Shown here: positions 51,666 through 63,764 of the stretch, piece after piece
Position numbering within the stretch: position 1 is the first letter of the stretch
How the letters are laid out: the number at the start of each line of letters is the position of its first letter
Notes under the pieces: generated by a model
What the model was told of the DNA's origin: nothing
Seen by the model: the letters and a program-made list of their open reading frames with translations, nothing else
The model's database searches: none
Source of the DNA: Syngnathus acus
Taxonomy: Eukaryota > Chordata > Actinopteri > Syngnathiformes > Syngnathidae
Direction: 5' to 3'
DNA length: 64,000 bases
NCBI RefSeq assembly: GCF_901709675.1
Contig: NC_051089.1
Location: 12,194,476-12,258,475 of the forward strand
Position numbers and translations under genes: made by a program

Positions 51666-53231
51666 GGTGCAAATTCCGATTGGCACAGTCAAACATTTGC
51701 CTCATCCGTTGTCATTTTACATCCAAGTCTCAGGCTTTACTGTTATGTCAGCACTTCCGTCAGATTCCCATGCACGGAGCTGCTGCTCAGTACGTTGTAA
51801 TACTCGGATTAGACTGGATGGGCCCCAGCGGCAATGTGGCATGTTGCTCACATTTTTTTCCAAGGGACTAAAGCACTCATGATGAAAATGTCCTTTTCAG
51901 CTCAACTTTTCTTTTCAAAGAGGATTCCCATCAGGACTTGTTATTTTTGGTTGTTCGTGGACGTGAGGACTGAGTAAAGCTTCAGAGGGTTCCGCACGGC
52001 CATCTGTTCGCCCACTCCACGAATGGCCATCGCCTGATCTCTCAAAGTGGAGAATTAAGAGTGGATGCTTTTAGGATCGCATGTGGGTCACTTTGGTGCT
52101 GCTTAAACCATTTGTATCAACCTCCATGCTTACATGAACCATTTTGCAAGTATAATAAAACTTCATAGGTGTAACCTGTGCAATATGCAAACAAACTCAA
52201 ATTTGACGGGTCGGAAAATATAAACGAATGGATTCTTTCATGTTAGATTTTAATAAGCGACTACTTTATGGAGTCATAAACCAATCTTAAAAATGACAAA
52301 TTATGATTTACCAAGGTCCAGTGAAAAGTGGTGTTAGAGGAAGAGACAGACAAATATTAGGCCAGGATTTTTCAGATTTTTGGAGATTATCTGTTACAGA
52401 CCTCACACATGAAGATTAAAAACAAGTCAGGCATTTGACATTTTGGTCGGATTATGTGTGGTGTTCTCTGATGAGCTCCACATAGAACACCAGATTCGGT
52501 TGCATCACCAATTGCCAGGAAAGGCAGAAATTTCATACGATCATATGGTTACTTCTCGAGTGTGTCTTCTTGCAGAGTGTCCGTACCACAAGCCTTTAGG
52601 CTTCGAGGCTGGATCGGTGAGTCCGGACCAGATCACCTGCTCCAATGAGGACCAGTATAGCGGATGGTTCTCCTCTTGGCTCCCAAGCAAGGCCCGTCTC
52701 AACAGCCAAGGATTTGGGTAGGCAAACTGCAAAGGAGGAAAATGACAACGGCTCCACCTCGATATGTTTTTTCAAATCAACACCAACTGTTTTTGTGCTT
52801 CAGCTGTGCGTGGCTCTCCAAGTTCCAAGACAACAGCCAGTGGTTGCAGATTGACCTGAGAGAGGCCATGGTGGTCTCCGGGATCCTCACCCAAGGTCGC
52901 TGCGACGTCGACGAATGGGTGACCAAGTACAGTGTGCAGTACCGAACGGACGAAAAACTCAACTGGATCTTTTACAAGGACCAGACTGGGAATAACAGGG
53001 TCAGTTGAGGAACACAATCGCCAGTAAGGCAAAGTTATAAGTGATAGTTCTGACACATCTTCTCATGCTTCTCTTCAGGTGTTTTATGGAAACTCGGACC
53101 GCTCCTCGTCAGTGCAGAACCTCCTGCGGCCGCCCATCGTGGCGCGCTACATCCGCATCCTCCCACTGGGATGGCACACACGCATCGCGCTACGTCTGGA
53201 GCTGCTGCTCTGCATGAACAAATGTGCCTGA
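50403..53231 (+). CDS. rs1: Retinoschisin
   Basis: Six exons: 50,403-50,457; 50,742-50,767; 51,047-51,167; 52,576-52,717; 52,804-52,999; 53,079-53,231. They total 693 bases, in frame, 230 aa (human 224); exon 2 is 26 bases, the same remembered size as in human. Residues 1-18 or so form a signal peptide (hydrophobic [11 protein letters not shown]). The Rs1 domain with its Cys cluster (SCKCNCEE) follows. The discoidin/F5-F8C domain starts at [11 protein letters not shown] and includes [43 protein letters not shown] and [12 protein letters not shown]. It ends CMNKCA, keeping the C-terminal cysteines that link the octamer. It is secreted by photoreceptors and bipolar cells, binds Na/K-ATPase and keeps retinal layers together; loss in humans causes X-linked retinoschisis. 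It is head to head with ppef1 and tail to tail with cdkl5, as in human. Confidence 0.97.
51168..52575 (+). other. rs1: rs1 intron 3
   Basis: Contains the GT and TAGA microsatellites at 51,508-51,664 and otherwise AT-rich sequence with no recognised exon. Confidence 0.7.
51508..51664. repeat. Compound GT then TAGC/TAGA microsatellite
   Basis: A GT tract (51,508-51,533) is followed by TAGATAGC units grading into about 25 pure TAGA units up to 51,664, inside rs1 intron 3. Confidence 0.96.
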
Positions 53232-55038
53232 GCCTCCACTTGTGCGCTCCTCCAAGCCTTTACCTCCAACCTCCTCTGTCCAAACCCTCTCAGCGTATGT
53301 GTTTATTTTCAACCTTTCCATCATAGTTGTGTAGCGGTCATTCCAGGATTGGAGGACAATGTAGGCACCAATATTTTGGAATACCAATCTATCAATCATT
53401 CTATCTATCATTCGATTTATCGATCCATCGACAGTATCTATCTCGATCTATATATCCAGTCTATTATTTTATTTGTTTATTTATTTTCAAGAAAAAATAT
53501 TAATAAATCACCATATGATTTTATTATCGTCCGGCTAGACTCGCAAAAGTAAGCTTTTAATTAGATACTTCATTTGCCATATTTTTTTATTCTATTTTTT
53601 GTTGAAGACAGACACTTTTTTAATTTATGATAATTACAGTAACAGGGTTGAAATCAATACAAATGTTTTTCGCTCAAGAGTACAGGCTACCTGTATGATT
53701 TAATATGCTAACTGTTGAAGACCAGCGATTAGCTTATCGATGGTCAGAGAAATTCGCTTGAAGTCATTTCTGCTGATGATTTTGATGGTGAAAAACATTT
53801 TACGAAGATGTTTGTGTGCTGAGAGAAAAAACAGAGAGCATTAATTGCAATTATTTAAAATGTGTTTAAAATACTTTAACAGTTACATACAAGATAAAAT
53901 CACACCAAAAATATATTTTATTTGATATTTATGTGAGACTTAGGGAAGGGAATACGTAAAGCCATTTCAAGGGGTGTTCATGAGATATTTTTTGGTTTTC
54001 TCGTCAAATTCTGAAATGTCCTTCAATTCTGGAATGTCCCATGAGTAGACTAAAATACTGTTTCAAAAGGTTTGCTTAGACTTGATTGAATATAATGTTT
54101 GATATGCAAATGCACTCTCCATTGTGTTTGTTTAAACCAGTCGTCATGACACTGACTGCATTAATTTTTCTTGGTAGCCAATTGTTGCATTTGCACTGAA
54201 AGAGCATAAATTCAAAGCAGTAATTAATAGTGGCGCAGGAGAGAGCGCGTTGCTATGGCGGGAATATGCATACAAACAAACCTATCCCGAACACGTGTGA
54301 CAGCTCGATGAAACGCTCGCTGCCTCTTTTGACGTGAGGTGGTCAGAAGGGAATTCTACAGCTCTTACCAAGCCTCTCCTTACCAGCCTCTAAGGAAAAG
54401 GCAGGCAGATGATAACTTGAATATTATCTTCTGTGGGTAATGACAAAAAAAAAACACAACCTGAGTTGTGTTACTAGTATATCTTGTTACAAGGTCACAA
54501 GGTCATAGTTTTGTGACTATAAATGCTACCGATTCTGATTTTATCAAAAAAGATATCAATTTCTTATTACTGTGAATTTTAAACATTTGATTTTCACAGA
54601 TCAAATTTTGATTTTGTTTGCGGGGGGATCATTGTATAAAAAAATGCAACATTTGTTAATGATTAAACAAACAAACAAACAACCAACTAATTAAAATTCA
54701 TCTGATACATACGTATATATCTTGTGGTCATTTTGTCAGACTGTAAAACCATCTGTTAAAATCTAATTCAGATGTCATCGATATCTTGTATTTGGGTGCC
54801 ATCAAGTTTTATGATTTTTTCTCATGTTAAAATAATTCCGTTTAGAATATTGATAATTCAAAAAAATTAGAAGTCAAGTGGAATCTTTGATGTCAAATAT
54901 AGCTTACTCCCATATGACTCCCATTTCTTTTGTTGAATTTTAATGTAAAGCGTGACCCTACTCTATTTGTTAAATATTCTGTTCAAAATGTATGTCTCGT
55001 AGCTTTGCCCCACCACGGATTTTATTGTCGATAATAAA
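53232..55038 (+). other. rs1: rs1 3' UTR and downstream region
   Basis: No coding exon. AATAAA signals occur at 53,502-53,507 and 55,033-55,038; either could end the rs1 transcript. The rest is AT-rich, with an imperfect TCTA/TCGA run near 53,395-53,460. Confidence 0.5.
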
Positions 55039-55684
55039 GATATCCTCAAAGAATGTCACTTGTTGAATTTATACAAACATACATAATTTGTTGAAAAAAA
55101 AAAATCTTCTTACCCTGGCACCAAAACTAACAAAATAATGTGTTCTTTCTGTCAGTGAGACCAAACAAATGTGTACACCATTAAAAAAAAAAGTAGATTT
55201 TTATTATTATATATTTTTAGCGTGGACCACTCGGTATAAGATACACTCTATTATTTCTATTTACATCTTGTAAGAAATGGGCATCTGCGTCCTGAACACA
55301 ATGAGCTGCTGTTCTTGGAAACATTCATAGTTGAGAGCAGAAAGAATCAGTGAATGTGTGTCAAGTGTTGGGGGGGGAGTTGAAGCCTTTGTTTTCATGT
55401 CAATAATGAACACATGTAAGGCTTCTGGTCACGAGCAAGGCAAACTATGTCAACACTGTTTCAAGTGAAGATGTAAACAAATCAAATACAATCAGTACTT
55501 TCCATAACCACAAGATGAGGCAGCTCAAGGATAATTTGATTTTAAATGCGCACCCTTAATCATGGTCTCCCTCTTGACTCTATTCGGCTCCAATTACACT
55601 GATTTGATCAGTTACTACATCAGTCAATCAAGACTGTCAGTCAATTTTATTGCTTTAAATCAGACAAGTAGCTTGATATATTTA
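55039..55684. other. rs1-cdkl5 spacer, left part
   Basis: AT-rich, non-coding. Nothing was recognised beyond short A and G runs. Confidence 0.6.
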
Positions 55685-56052
55685 ACTTCCATCCATCCAT
55701 TTTCTGAACCGCTTAGTCCCCACGGGGGTCGCGGGAGTGCTGGAGCCTATCCCAGCCGTCATCGGGCAGTAGGCGGGGGACACCCTGAACCGGTTGCCAG
55801 CCAATCGCAGGGCACACAGAGACAAACAACCATTTGCACTCGCACTCACACCCAGGGACAATTTGGAGTCTTCAATCGGCCTACCAAGCATGTTTTTGGG
55901 ATGTGGGAGGAAACCGGAGTGCCCGGAGAAAACCCACGCGGGCCCGGGGAGAACATGCAAACTCCACACAGGGAGGGCCGGAGGTGGAATCGAACCCGCA
56001 CCCTCCTAACTGTGAGGCGGACGTGCTACCCAGTGCGCCACCGAGCCACCTA
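55685..56052 (-). mobile_element. Near full-length tRNA-derived SINE
   Basis: Read on the minus strand, it begins with a tRNA-like head: an A box at 56,040-56,030 (TGGCGCACTGG) and a perfect B box at 55,996-55,986 (GGTTCGATTCC). The body carries TGTGGAGTTTGCATGTTCTC, and the 3' end runs into ATGGATGGA units. This is a very common fish SINE body. The 214-codon open frame crossing it (55,562-56,206) is not a gene. Confidence 0.8.
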
Positions 56053-56104
56053 TATATTTAACTTATTTAGCATTTTGCTTGTGTTTCCGGATTTATCTCT
56101 CTGC

Positions 56105-56410
56105 CATGGATATAAAAAGTCTGCACACCCCTGTTCAAATATCAGGTGTTATAAACAAATGGGACAGAGATGCAAAATTTCGAAACCTTGTTCACTGTTA
56201 CTATGATCTTTAACCTGCACAACTAAAAAGACAAAAAAAACGTGTTGAGAAGGGAAGTAGAAATAAACAAATGAGAGTTAATGTGGTTGCATAAGTGAGC
56301 ACACCCTCTTAGAAGTGGGCGTGTGGCTGTGTTCAGAATTAACCAATCACAGGGAATCAGCAAACACCTGTCATCATTTAAAGTTCCCCTAATTAACCTT
56401 AAATAAAGCT
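56105..56410 (+). mobile_element. Dispersed fish DNA-element fragment
   Basis: Begins ATGGATATAAAAAGTCTGC and contains ATGTGGTTGCATAAGTGAGC and TGTTCAGAATTAACCAATCA. I recall these phrases from a repeat found in many fish genomes. Ends and class are uncertain. Confidence 0.5.
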
Positions 56411-56524
56411 TGAATGTTCTTTTTTTTTATTAACTTGAGTTGTACAGTTGATTGGGGACATTGCTGGTCTAATTTCTTTAGCTCACGGGAAGATGACATT
56501 TGATCAGGGGTGTGTAATGATTTT

Positions 56525-56632
56525 TTTATCCATCCGTCTGTCCGCCCATCCGCCCGCCCGCCAACCCATCCATCTGTCTATCTATCCGTGTCCATCCATC
56601 CATCAATTGGTCGATCTGTCTATCTATTCAGT
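56525..56632. repeat. Degenerate CATC/TCTA/CCGC repeat
   Basis: A stretch of CCATCCGTC, CCGCCCGC and CATCCATC units, likely a decayed tetranucleotide microsatellite. Confidence 0.75.
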
Positions 56633-57708
56633 AAAACTATGAATCAACCCCGATTAAGACAATTAAAAACAATTCTTAAACCATAAACAATCAATTGAAC
56701 GTAAACACTAATTTTAAGAAAATTAATGAGTCTGTGGTGATATAGTCAGTATACTGTACATCATAATGACAGAACTGTCACCGACATGCATGCAAGTATC
56801 AGCTACTAGCTATTCATTGGAATTCTGATTGAGGTTAGGATCAATAATTATTGTTTATAGTCTTTTCACTGGAATTTATTTTACAAACTATCATCATTTT
56901 ATTCCTAGATTTTAAAAGTTACAAATGACTTGTGTTAAGACGACACGTTTATCCTCACTCCAAGATGCTCACTTTTCACAATAACAATTTTTTGATACTA
57001 AAAATCAATGTAGCAGCGAGGAAGAGGAGAACTGTTGTCAAAATGTTGACAAACAGCCTCGAAATGCTTTTAACTGCTGGACATGTATATTCTTGAATGA
57101 GAACTAAACATGAGATACCCCCCCCCACCACCACCACGTAGGGTCATCGTTATTGTCTCTAGGGGAAAAAAAACCCCACAAAAATGAAAAAAAATATGAA
57201 AATCTGTCGAGACCATATCAAATTAAATTAAAACAACAGTCACCATTAAATAATTTTTATGACATAGTTATCTATTCATCTCTGTGTCAAAGTAAAGCTC
57301 TTGTAATTACACATTGAACACTAGTACATACCATTTTAATAATCTCCTTTCTCTTATTAGGGCTATAACTATACCTTATATACTCAGATGTAAAACAAAT
57401 AACAATAAATTATGTTGATATACGTATATCTTTTTCTCTCTCTCTGTCCTATCAAATATTTGAAGAAAAAAAAAAAAGCTTTAGTGGTCACCAGGGGAAG
57501 CGGGTGTGCTGCAGTTGTGTTCTGTGACCAGAGGATGGGAGCAGAGGCAGTTTCTAATCCTCAAGACCGAAGAACAGCCCTGACAGAGGCAGGCCAATGG
57601 AAAAGTTTTGTTTCGGCATTTAGTCCATCAAATTCTCATCCGGTGTCAGGTCTCTGTACTAGAACACTCTTTGTCTGCATTACCCAGCCAATTCAGTAGA
57701 ATGACTTG
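56633..57708. other. rs1-cdkl5 spacer, middle part
   Basis: AT-rich; no coding exon. A 95-codon plus-strand frame (57,412-57,699) has no family features. The cdkl5 3' UTR may reach into this stretch. Confidence 0.55.
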
Positions 57709-57959
57709 TTCCACAACTAGGGCTACTTTAAGCTAGTATGCAATTAAACCTTTCTAGTAAAGTACTGGGCTGCCTCGGTCGGTCTAACAAGGATAGTCCC
57801 AACTAGTGTGCCCCATACTACTAAATTGTCTTAATGGTGAGGACAAATGCGCGAGTGCATGGGGATTAACTAGTTCAGTTTGACCTAACTAGTAACAGTG
57901 CAGCACGGTTGTTTAGTAGTATGGTTTAATTGTAGGCCAAAATGGCACTAGTTGTGGAA
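57709..57959. mobile_element. Small inverted-repeat element (MITE-like), ACTAGT-rich
   Basis: The left end at 57,709-57,720 (TTCCACAACTAG) is the exact reverse complement of 57,948-57,959. The 251-bp interior is dense in CTAGT motifs and shares AACTAG..GCAGCA..GTTTAGTAGT with 3,930-3,960, so it may be a better-preserved relative of the ACTAGT-rich repeats. It lies downstream of the cdkl5 stop, probably in or near its 3' UTR. Confidence 0.6.
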
Positions 57960-58248
57960 AAAAATATTAGTTATAATGTGCTAAATTAATTTTCAAGACA
58001 AAAAGAGTTCTAGAGCCTAGACCGAGACCCTAAACTGGATATAAATGCTCAAAGGGCTTTCCAATGGGGTGCAAGTTCACGTTGACGAGTTGTGTGTCTG
58101 CATTCGGTCCTTGTCCGGGCTCATCGCGCCAGAGGAGCGCAAGACGTTTTCACTTAAACTGTAACTAAAGTCGAGCGGCGCCCTCCTCGATCCAGCAGGT
58201 GCGTCCACGATGAGCCATAGCAGAGGCGGTACGGCTTGAGTTGGGCGT
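57960..58248 (-). other. cdkl5: cdkl5 proximal 3' UTR
   Basis: Follows the cdkl5 stop on the minus strand. No coding signal; a poly(A) signal was not located here. Confidence 0.5.
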
Positions 58249-61200
58249 TTAGAGCGCCGTCTCCTTCAGGTCATTGAGGTTTGGCATTCTGGTGCGAGAG
58301 GCACGGGTAAAGGTGGGTCCGTTTTGCCCCGGTTTGATGCCCAACTGTTCGGCCGTGAACTGCACGCCCTCGGCCCGCTGCAGCGCCGACACGTGCCAGG
58401 CGGACTCCAGCTGGCCCGGCAGCGGGTAGCTGGCCTTTCGGTTCTTGGCCTGAGACGAGCCACTCGCTCCGGAGTGACCCCGGCTCTCGGCGTGCCCCCG
58501 GCCCTCGGCGTAGACCGCTTTGGAGGAGGGCTGAGGGGGGTTGGGCAGAGGGGGCTGGAAGCGCAGGTCTGTGGGGGCAGGAGGAGGAGGAGGAGGGGGC
58601 TGGCCTTGGTTTGGTGAAGGGGAGAGGTGGAGAAGCCTGCGAAGGGACTTCAGCGTTTGGCTCTACCCGTGAGTGAGACATCAAGGAAAGTTGTCAGGTA
58701 AATAAATGTAATGAATAATAAATACATGAATAAAAATAAATGTAAATAATAAATATATAATAATAAAAATAATAAAGTACAGTAACCAAATGTTTGCTCT
58801 TAATTAGGTTCCATCAACTAACTAATAAATCATTAGGTTTCTATGAAGAGGTACAGCCAGTAATAAAGTATTTGTACTTTGTTGTTTCCCATGACTGACC
58901 ATACCACTTGATGGAAACAGAAGTGGTAAAGCTAGTTATCAGTTTTAATCAGGTTTTACAGTTAGTGGAGGGAAGTACCAAAGTACAAATACATTGTTAC
59001 TCTATTTAATTAAAATGGCTTTTTTTTTGTTGAAACGTTCAGGTGTACTTGAAACCGAGCCCACTCATTTGCTTGAGGGAAAATAGGAAGTATGTACCTG
59101 AGAATGTGAGTCAATCGCTTTTTCTGTCGGCCATTCGTTCACTCTCTCTCTTCCTCTTTCTCGTTCTCTGTCTCGATCGCGGTCTCTGCTCTGCTCCCGT
59201 TCTCTGTCTCGAGAACGCTCTCGGTTTTTCCGACGGCTTCCGTGGCGAGAGGATGATTTAGAGCCCCTCTGCAAGGACAGATGCTCTTGTGCATTCCCAG
59301 TTCCCTTGTAGCAAGAAAATAGGAGGTAAGCATCAGCTATAGTATATCATCAGGTATATATTTTAGTTTACAAATAAATGATGTTTCCTTGGCCCATGTA
59401 TAATTAAAGTCTTTGTCCTCGATAGTAAGTCAATTCAGCTCACTATTAAATCGACTGTTTTACAACAAGTCATCGTCAAGTAATCTGCATTGTCTTACTA
59501 TTGAGAACATGGACTTTAAGCATCACAGTCATGTGCTTTAGTCTTACTGTTGTGGCAGGATATGGCGGCGGAGGAGGCTGCTGTTGTAGCATAGGCGAGG
59601 GCACCACAGGAAGGACTTTGACAGCTGAGTTGTGCTTTAGGCTGTTCTTGGAGCTGAAGAGCGGGAAGAGGCTTTTCCTGATACTGGGGTTCCTGCCGTC
59701 CGCCATGTCTGCCTGTGAAGAGGAAAACATGTCACTGTCAGTCTCAGCAGCTACATGAATAAATGATCACTGAACATGATATACAATATGTCTGCACTAT
59801 ACTGCAGTATACTATTGCTATTGGTGGTGAAATACAAAGTAAGTATTTTTACTTAAAAATGTATCTGGATCTATTTTTTGCAACCACCCAACAAAATAGA
59901 GTAAATTCACCTCAAAACTAGCACATGGATCTGACGAAATCAATCATTTCAGATGTATCTGATTGACTTTTGCTTATTTTCATGATGGTAATAATTCCCC
60001 ACAATTGCCATCAAATGAATGGATCGTTTGTGGAAAAGTGCTTACTCCTTGTGTCTTCTTCTTTTTCTTTTTAATGGCTCTGAAGAAGCCTTGTTTTTCT
60101 TTCTCTTTGGCAGGCTCTGGAGGATTCATCACCATTGCTTCCGCTGCGCTCCTGAAAAAGGAAACCTTCATCACCGATCGACTATGTTTGTAAGGGCAAG
60201 ATCACAATGTGATAAATGACTTCTCCTTCAAAAAGCTTATTGTGAGAAAAAATACACAAACAGCACTGCAATACAACTCTCTTAGAAAAAAATCAACATT
60301 ATATTTGTTTTTTATTTGACAATCCATTCTGGTATGATGCTGCATCATTGTTTTCATAATACCAGGGAATGTTTGAAAATCTTTGTAATGGGGTACCTAA
60401 AGTTATGGCCACATAACGTGGCAACATTTTCAACTCAAGTTAAGCCACTGTCCACTCCGACTTGAAAGACCTTAGCGTTCTCTTAAAAAAAAATCTCACC
60501 AGTCAAAGGCAGTCTGGCGTTTGGCGTGGTTGACCATGGTAACAGGGTTGCCAGGGACAACGGGTACGACTGGTCCTCGACCCTGCCCAACACCCTCGTG
60601 GAAAGACGAGGAGTTATCTGGTCTTGGCGACGGCACTGGACAGAACCAAGACAAGCCTTGTTCCTTCTTGCGATAACATAAATCATCTCTAAGATTGTCC
60701 AGGTCAGTCATTTGAAATGAAACAATAATATTTGTTTTGTTGTTATTTACAGTTTTACAGACCTCTGTAAAAGCTACCAACTCTTCGGGGCATGGACTCA
60801 GTGAAGATCATCCGGTTCTCCTTGGAAGACGCTCCATCCTCTCCATGAGCGTCGTGATACATACCGACCTATACGTCGCACAAAGACAACACAATACAAA
60901 GAATCTTATGATTGTCACAGGAGACACTGAGACAAGCAAAAAAGTTCTTCGTGAATTTACACTAATACCAGCAATAAAGTCGGAATAGGCGCGTGATCAA
61001 GGTGAACAAACAGCTGTTTATAATCTTTGTAAGATGGAAGTTATATGGTGTCAAACCTCATTCTTAGGCGGTCGCTGAGTATGAAAAGTGGCAGTGTTGT
61101 CCCTAGTTGAATCTTTGACGGGGGCACATGGGTGGCTCATGTCTTTAGGGGACGGCTCGCTCTGTTGAAGAAATGGACATACACAAGTCAAAGTTTCCTC

Positions 61201-63764
61201 TCTCTCTCTCAATCTGTCTTTACCCGGTTCCCCCCAAATTCCACTTACCCTGCTCATGCCGTCCGTGCAGTCTTCCCTGGAAGAGCTCACCGAGTGCCCA
61301 CTAAGCGTGGTCCTGTGCTGAAGTTGCGGGGAAAGAAGCTGGAGACTAGAAGCTCGTGTCGGAATAGCCTGACCCGGAGGGGGCAAGCCCACCATCCCAG
61401 CTTCTCCGCCATGAGGTCGGTGGCGCTCTCTCCTTACGTACATGGAGTGGCGTTGAGGCCGTTGCTGAGAGGAGAAGGGCGACGAGTAACCCAGGCCATA
61501 ATGGTAGGAATCGTGTGGGGAGGGCAGCGTGTGGGTGGAGGGCATCCCTGCACCCCCAGGGTCTAAGAGCTCTGGAGCCTTGGCCTCCTCTGCGGGTGAG
61601 AGGGAAGATTCATTGCACCTTTTCAATCATCTACCATCCATCTAACAATTTTCAGTTCAGGGTTGCTGTCCATACCTGCCATCTAGTGGTTAAATGTGAC
61701 ATTACAACCCAAAATGACAGTTGATGCTTTTGTGCCACACGTGGGCCGCCAATTGCCCATCTCCGATATAGACAACCTCTCACACTCTCTGTATCTCTGT
61801 TGCAGACTCAGCTCAATGGACATTTGCCACATCTTGTTTTGACGGCAATATCTATTCTAATTGCATGAGGAAATATATTGGTTGATTCATTCAGTATCTC
61901 TTCTCAGGGGAAAGCAGTGATACAGAGAGACTGAAGGAGTCACACACAGGCATAAAAATGAAAATGTATTCAAGGATTAAACACCTGTTGTGAATTTTGT
62001 CATTCAGCGGACAGCAAGCACTGAACCCTTGTCGAGTTGGACGTGTGCATTGAAAAGTTATCAGAGAGTTGATAGCATGTAACCTACCTGGAGCCAAAGA
62101 TTTATGTCTGGGCTTGTGTCTGGAGGAGGAGTCGAGCGTGCTGCTCTCCATGCGGACGTTGCTGCTGCTACGGGATGCGGGGCTGTGCCCCGGGCGATCG
62201 CTGTGTCGTGCCGAGGGGCTGCCAGGTGGCCCGGGGGCCCCCGCAGGGGTATTGAGGTCCAGACAGCTGGCAGGGAAAAACCGGGTGCTGGGTCCCACCG
62301 CTGCGGTCGTGTTAGAATTTGGGTCATCAGGGTGAAGTCGACCGTCGCTGAGGTTTCCTACAGATTTGGCATCGCTCAGAGTGTTGTGACTCTTGGACAG
62401 GCTGAGATAGGAGGTGGAGCTTTTGGAAGAAGACGACATGGATCCGTGGGTTGAGTCGGCCACGCTGTGGGTGTGTCTCCCGTGTTGTTTGTCTCCTGCT
62501 GACTGTAAGGTGTTGGTCTTGCTTTCCAGGAAGGTGTGACGTCCACCTTGCTGCTGCTGCTGTTGCTGCTGCTGCGAGCGAGAGGAACCGCTGGACTTGC
62601 TGAGGCTGTACTTTGCACCATGTCCTTGTTCTGGCAACTTGGGCGAGGGTACCAAATTGAAATCAAATTCCGATTTGTTTTTGACTTCTTTGGGGCTGAG
62701 GAGGTGCGGCAGGTTGTTATTGGCCAGATCTTTGCTGGACGAGGCAGAGCGGTTGAGGGTCTGGGACAGAAACTGACTCTTGGGGTGAAGTGTCGGACTT
62801 AAACTCGACGGGGGTTTGTTACCGTTGAAGAAATTCTCGTTGCCAAGGTGATGGAGCTCACCATGACGTGGGAGACTTGAACATTCTTTGCTGTTGGAGC
62901 GACGCTGGCTTGAGCTCTTGGTGTGACTCCTAGGGTGACATGTTCAAATTCAGTGTGATAGCTTTATTTCTGGCCGCTTGGGGGCAGCACACTAAGTTAA
63001 ACATTCACTACCAGTATATTATAACATGGAAGCCCTGTTTATGGCATTTACCCTTCCCAGACACTTTAAAACATTTAAATTTAAACTAATTTAAAACAAA
63101 CTCATTTAAGTATTCCTTCATCACATGGTCTCAGTGTCACAGTCAAGAAATGGGACGCAAAAGCTTATTAGCGCAGTAAGATGCAAAGTGTGCTTGCTTT
63201 GCTTCAAGCTGTTGATTTGTCTATCCCTGTTGAGGTTTATCATAACACCAACACAAAACAAAAGCGAATGAAATATTTCTTCTAATGAATGTCAGCTAGC
63301 TTTACACCAACATATAATTGGGAATGCCATAGATGGGCTAGTGGAAACTGATATACTAGATGCTATGGTTGGATTAAAAACCTTTAAAGATCTGATACTC
63401 AACAGAGCGAAAAACACAAACGGATCATAGTACTATTCTCACTGTTATGTTGACCATATATAGAAAAGAGCAAAATAGCATTGCTGCAAATGATGAACGA
63501 CGATGTAGCACTGCATAGTGTGTGCATTATTTTTTTTAACGTAATCCTATGACAGCTGATGCGTAATTTTAAAAGCTGTTTACTGGACCTTGTCGGGACT
63601 GTGTTTTCTCCATGATGGTGTGTTTTCCTCTTGGAGGAACGTGGAGGGTTGGGCGAGGAAGGCGAAGGTCTCTCTCGCTCCACCTGCCTCAGAGGCTGGA
63701 AGGCTGGATGATTCAGACTCTGCTCAGTCAGATAGCGCTCAGTCGGGTTGAGAAGCAGCAGGTT
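58249..63764 (-). CDS. cdkl5: Cyclin-dependent kinase-like 5, C-terminal part (5' end outside window)
   Basis: Ten exons on the minus strand: 63,764-63,589; 62,929-62,088; 61,589-61,249; 61,161-61,057; 60,868-60,763; 60,635-60,500; 60,151-60,046; 59,712-59,548; 59,268-59,098; 58,662-58,249. They total 2,562 bases in frame, the last 853 aa. The first exon closes the kinase domain (LLLLNPTERYLTEQSLNHPAF). The tail then follows in family order: SPKEVKNKSEFDFNL, a run of nine Gln, RFFPASCLDLNTP, YGLGYSSPFSSQQRP, RRVGSFYRVPSPRPDNS, EKEKQGFFRAIKKKKKK, SLRRLLHLS. It ends RMPNLNDLKETAL, the brain-type human end, so the retina/testis-type alternative end is not used in this model. CDKL5 is a neuronal Ser/Thr kinase (RPXS/T sites on MAP1S, EB2 and others) with nuclear and cilium roles; loss causes epileptic encephalopathy. 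About 270 N-terminal residues, including the ATP site, are missing to the right. Exon 59,268-59,098 is unusually Arg/Asp/Glu-rich. Confidence 0.95.

Noticed and set aside
55562-56206. 214-codon plus-strand open frame
   Set aside because: Crosses the SINE at 55,685-56,052; it is a repeat translation.
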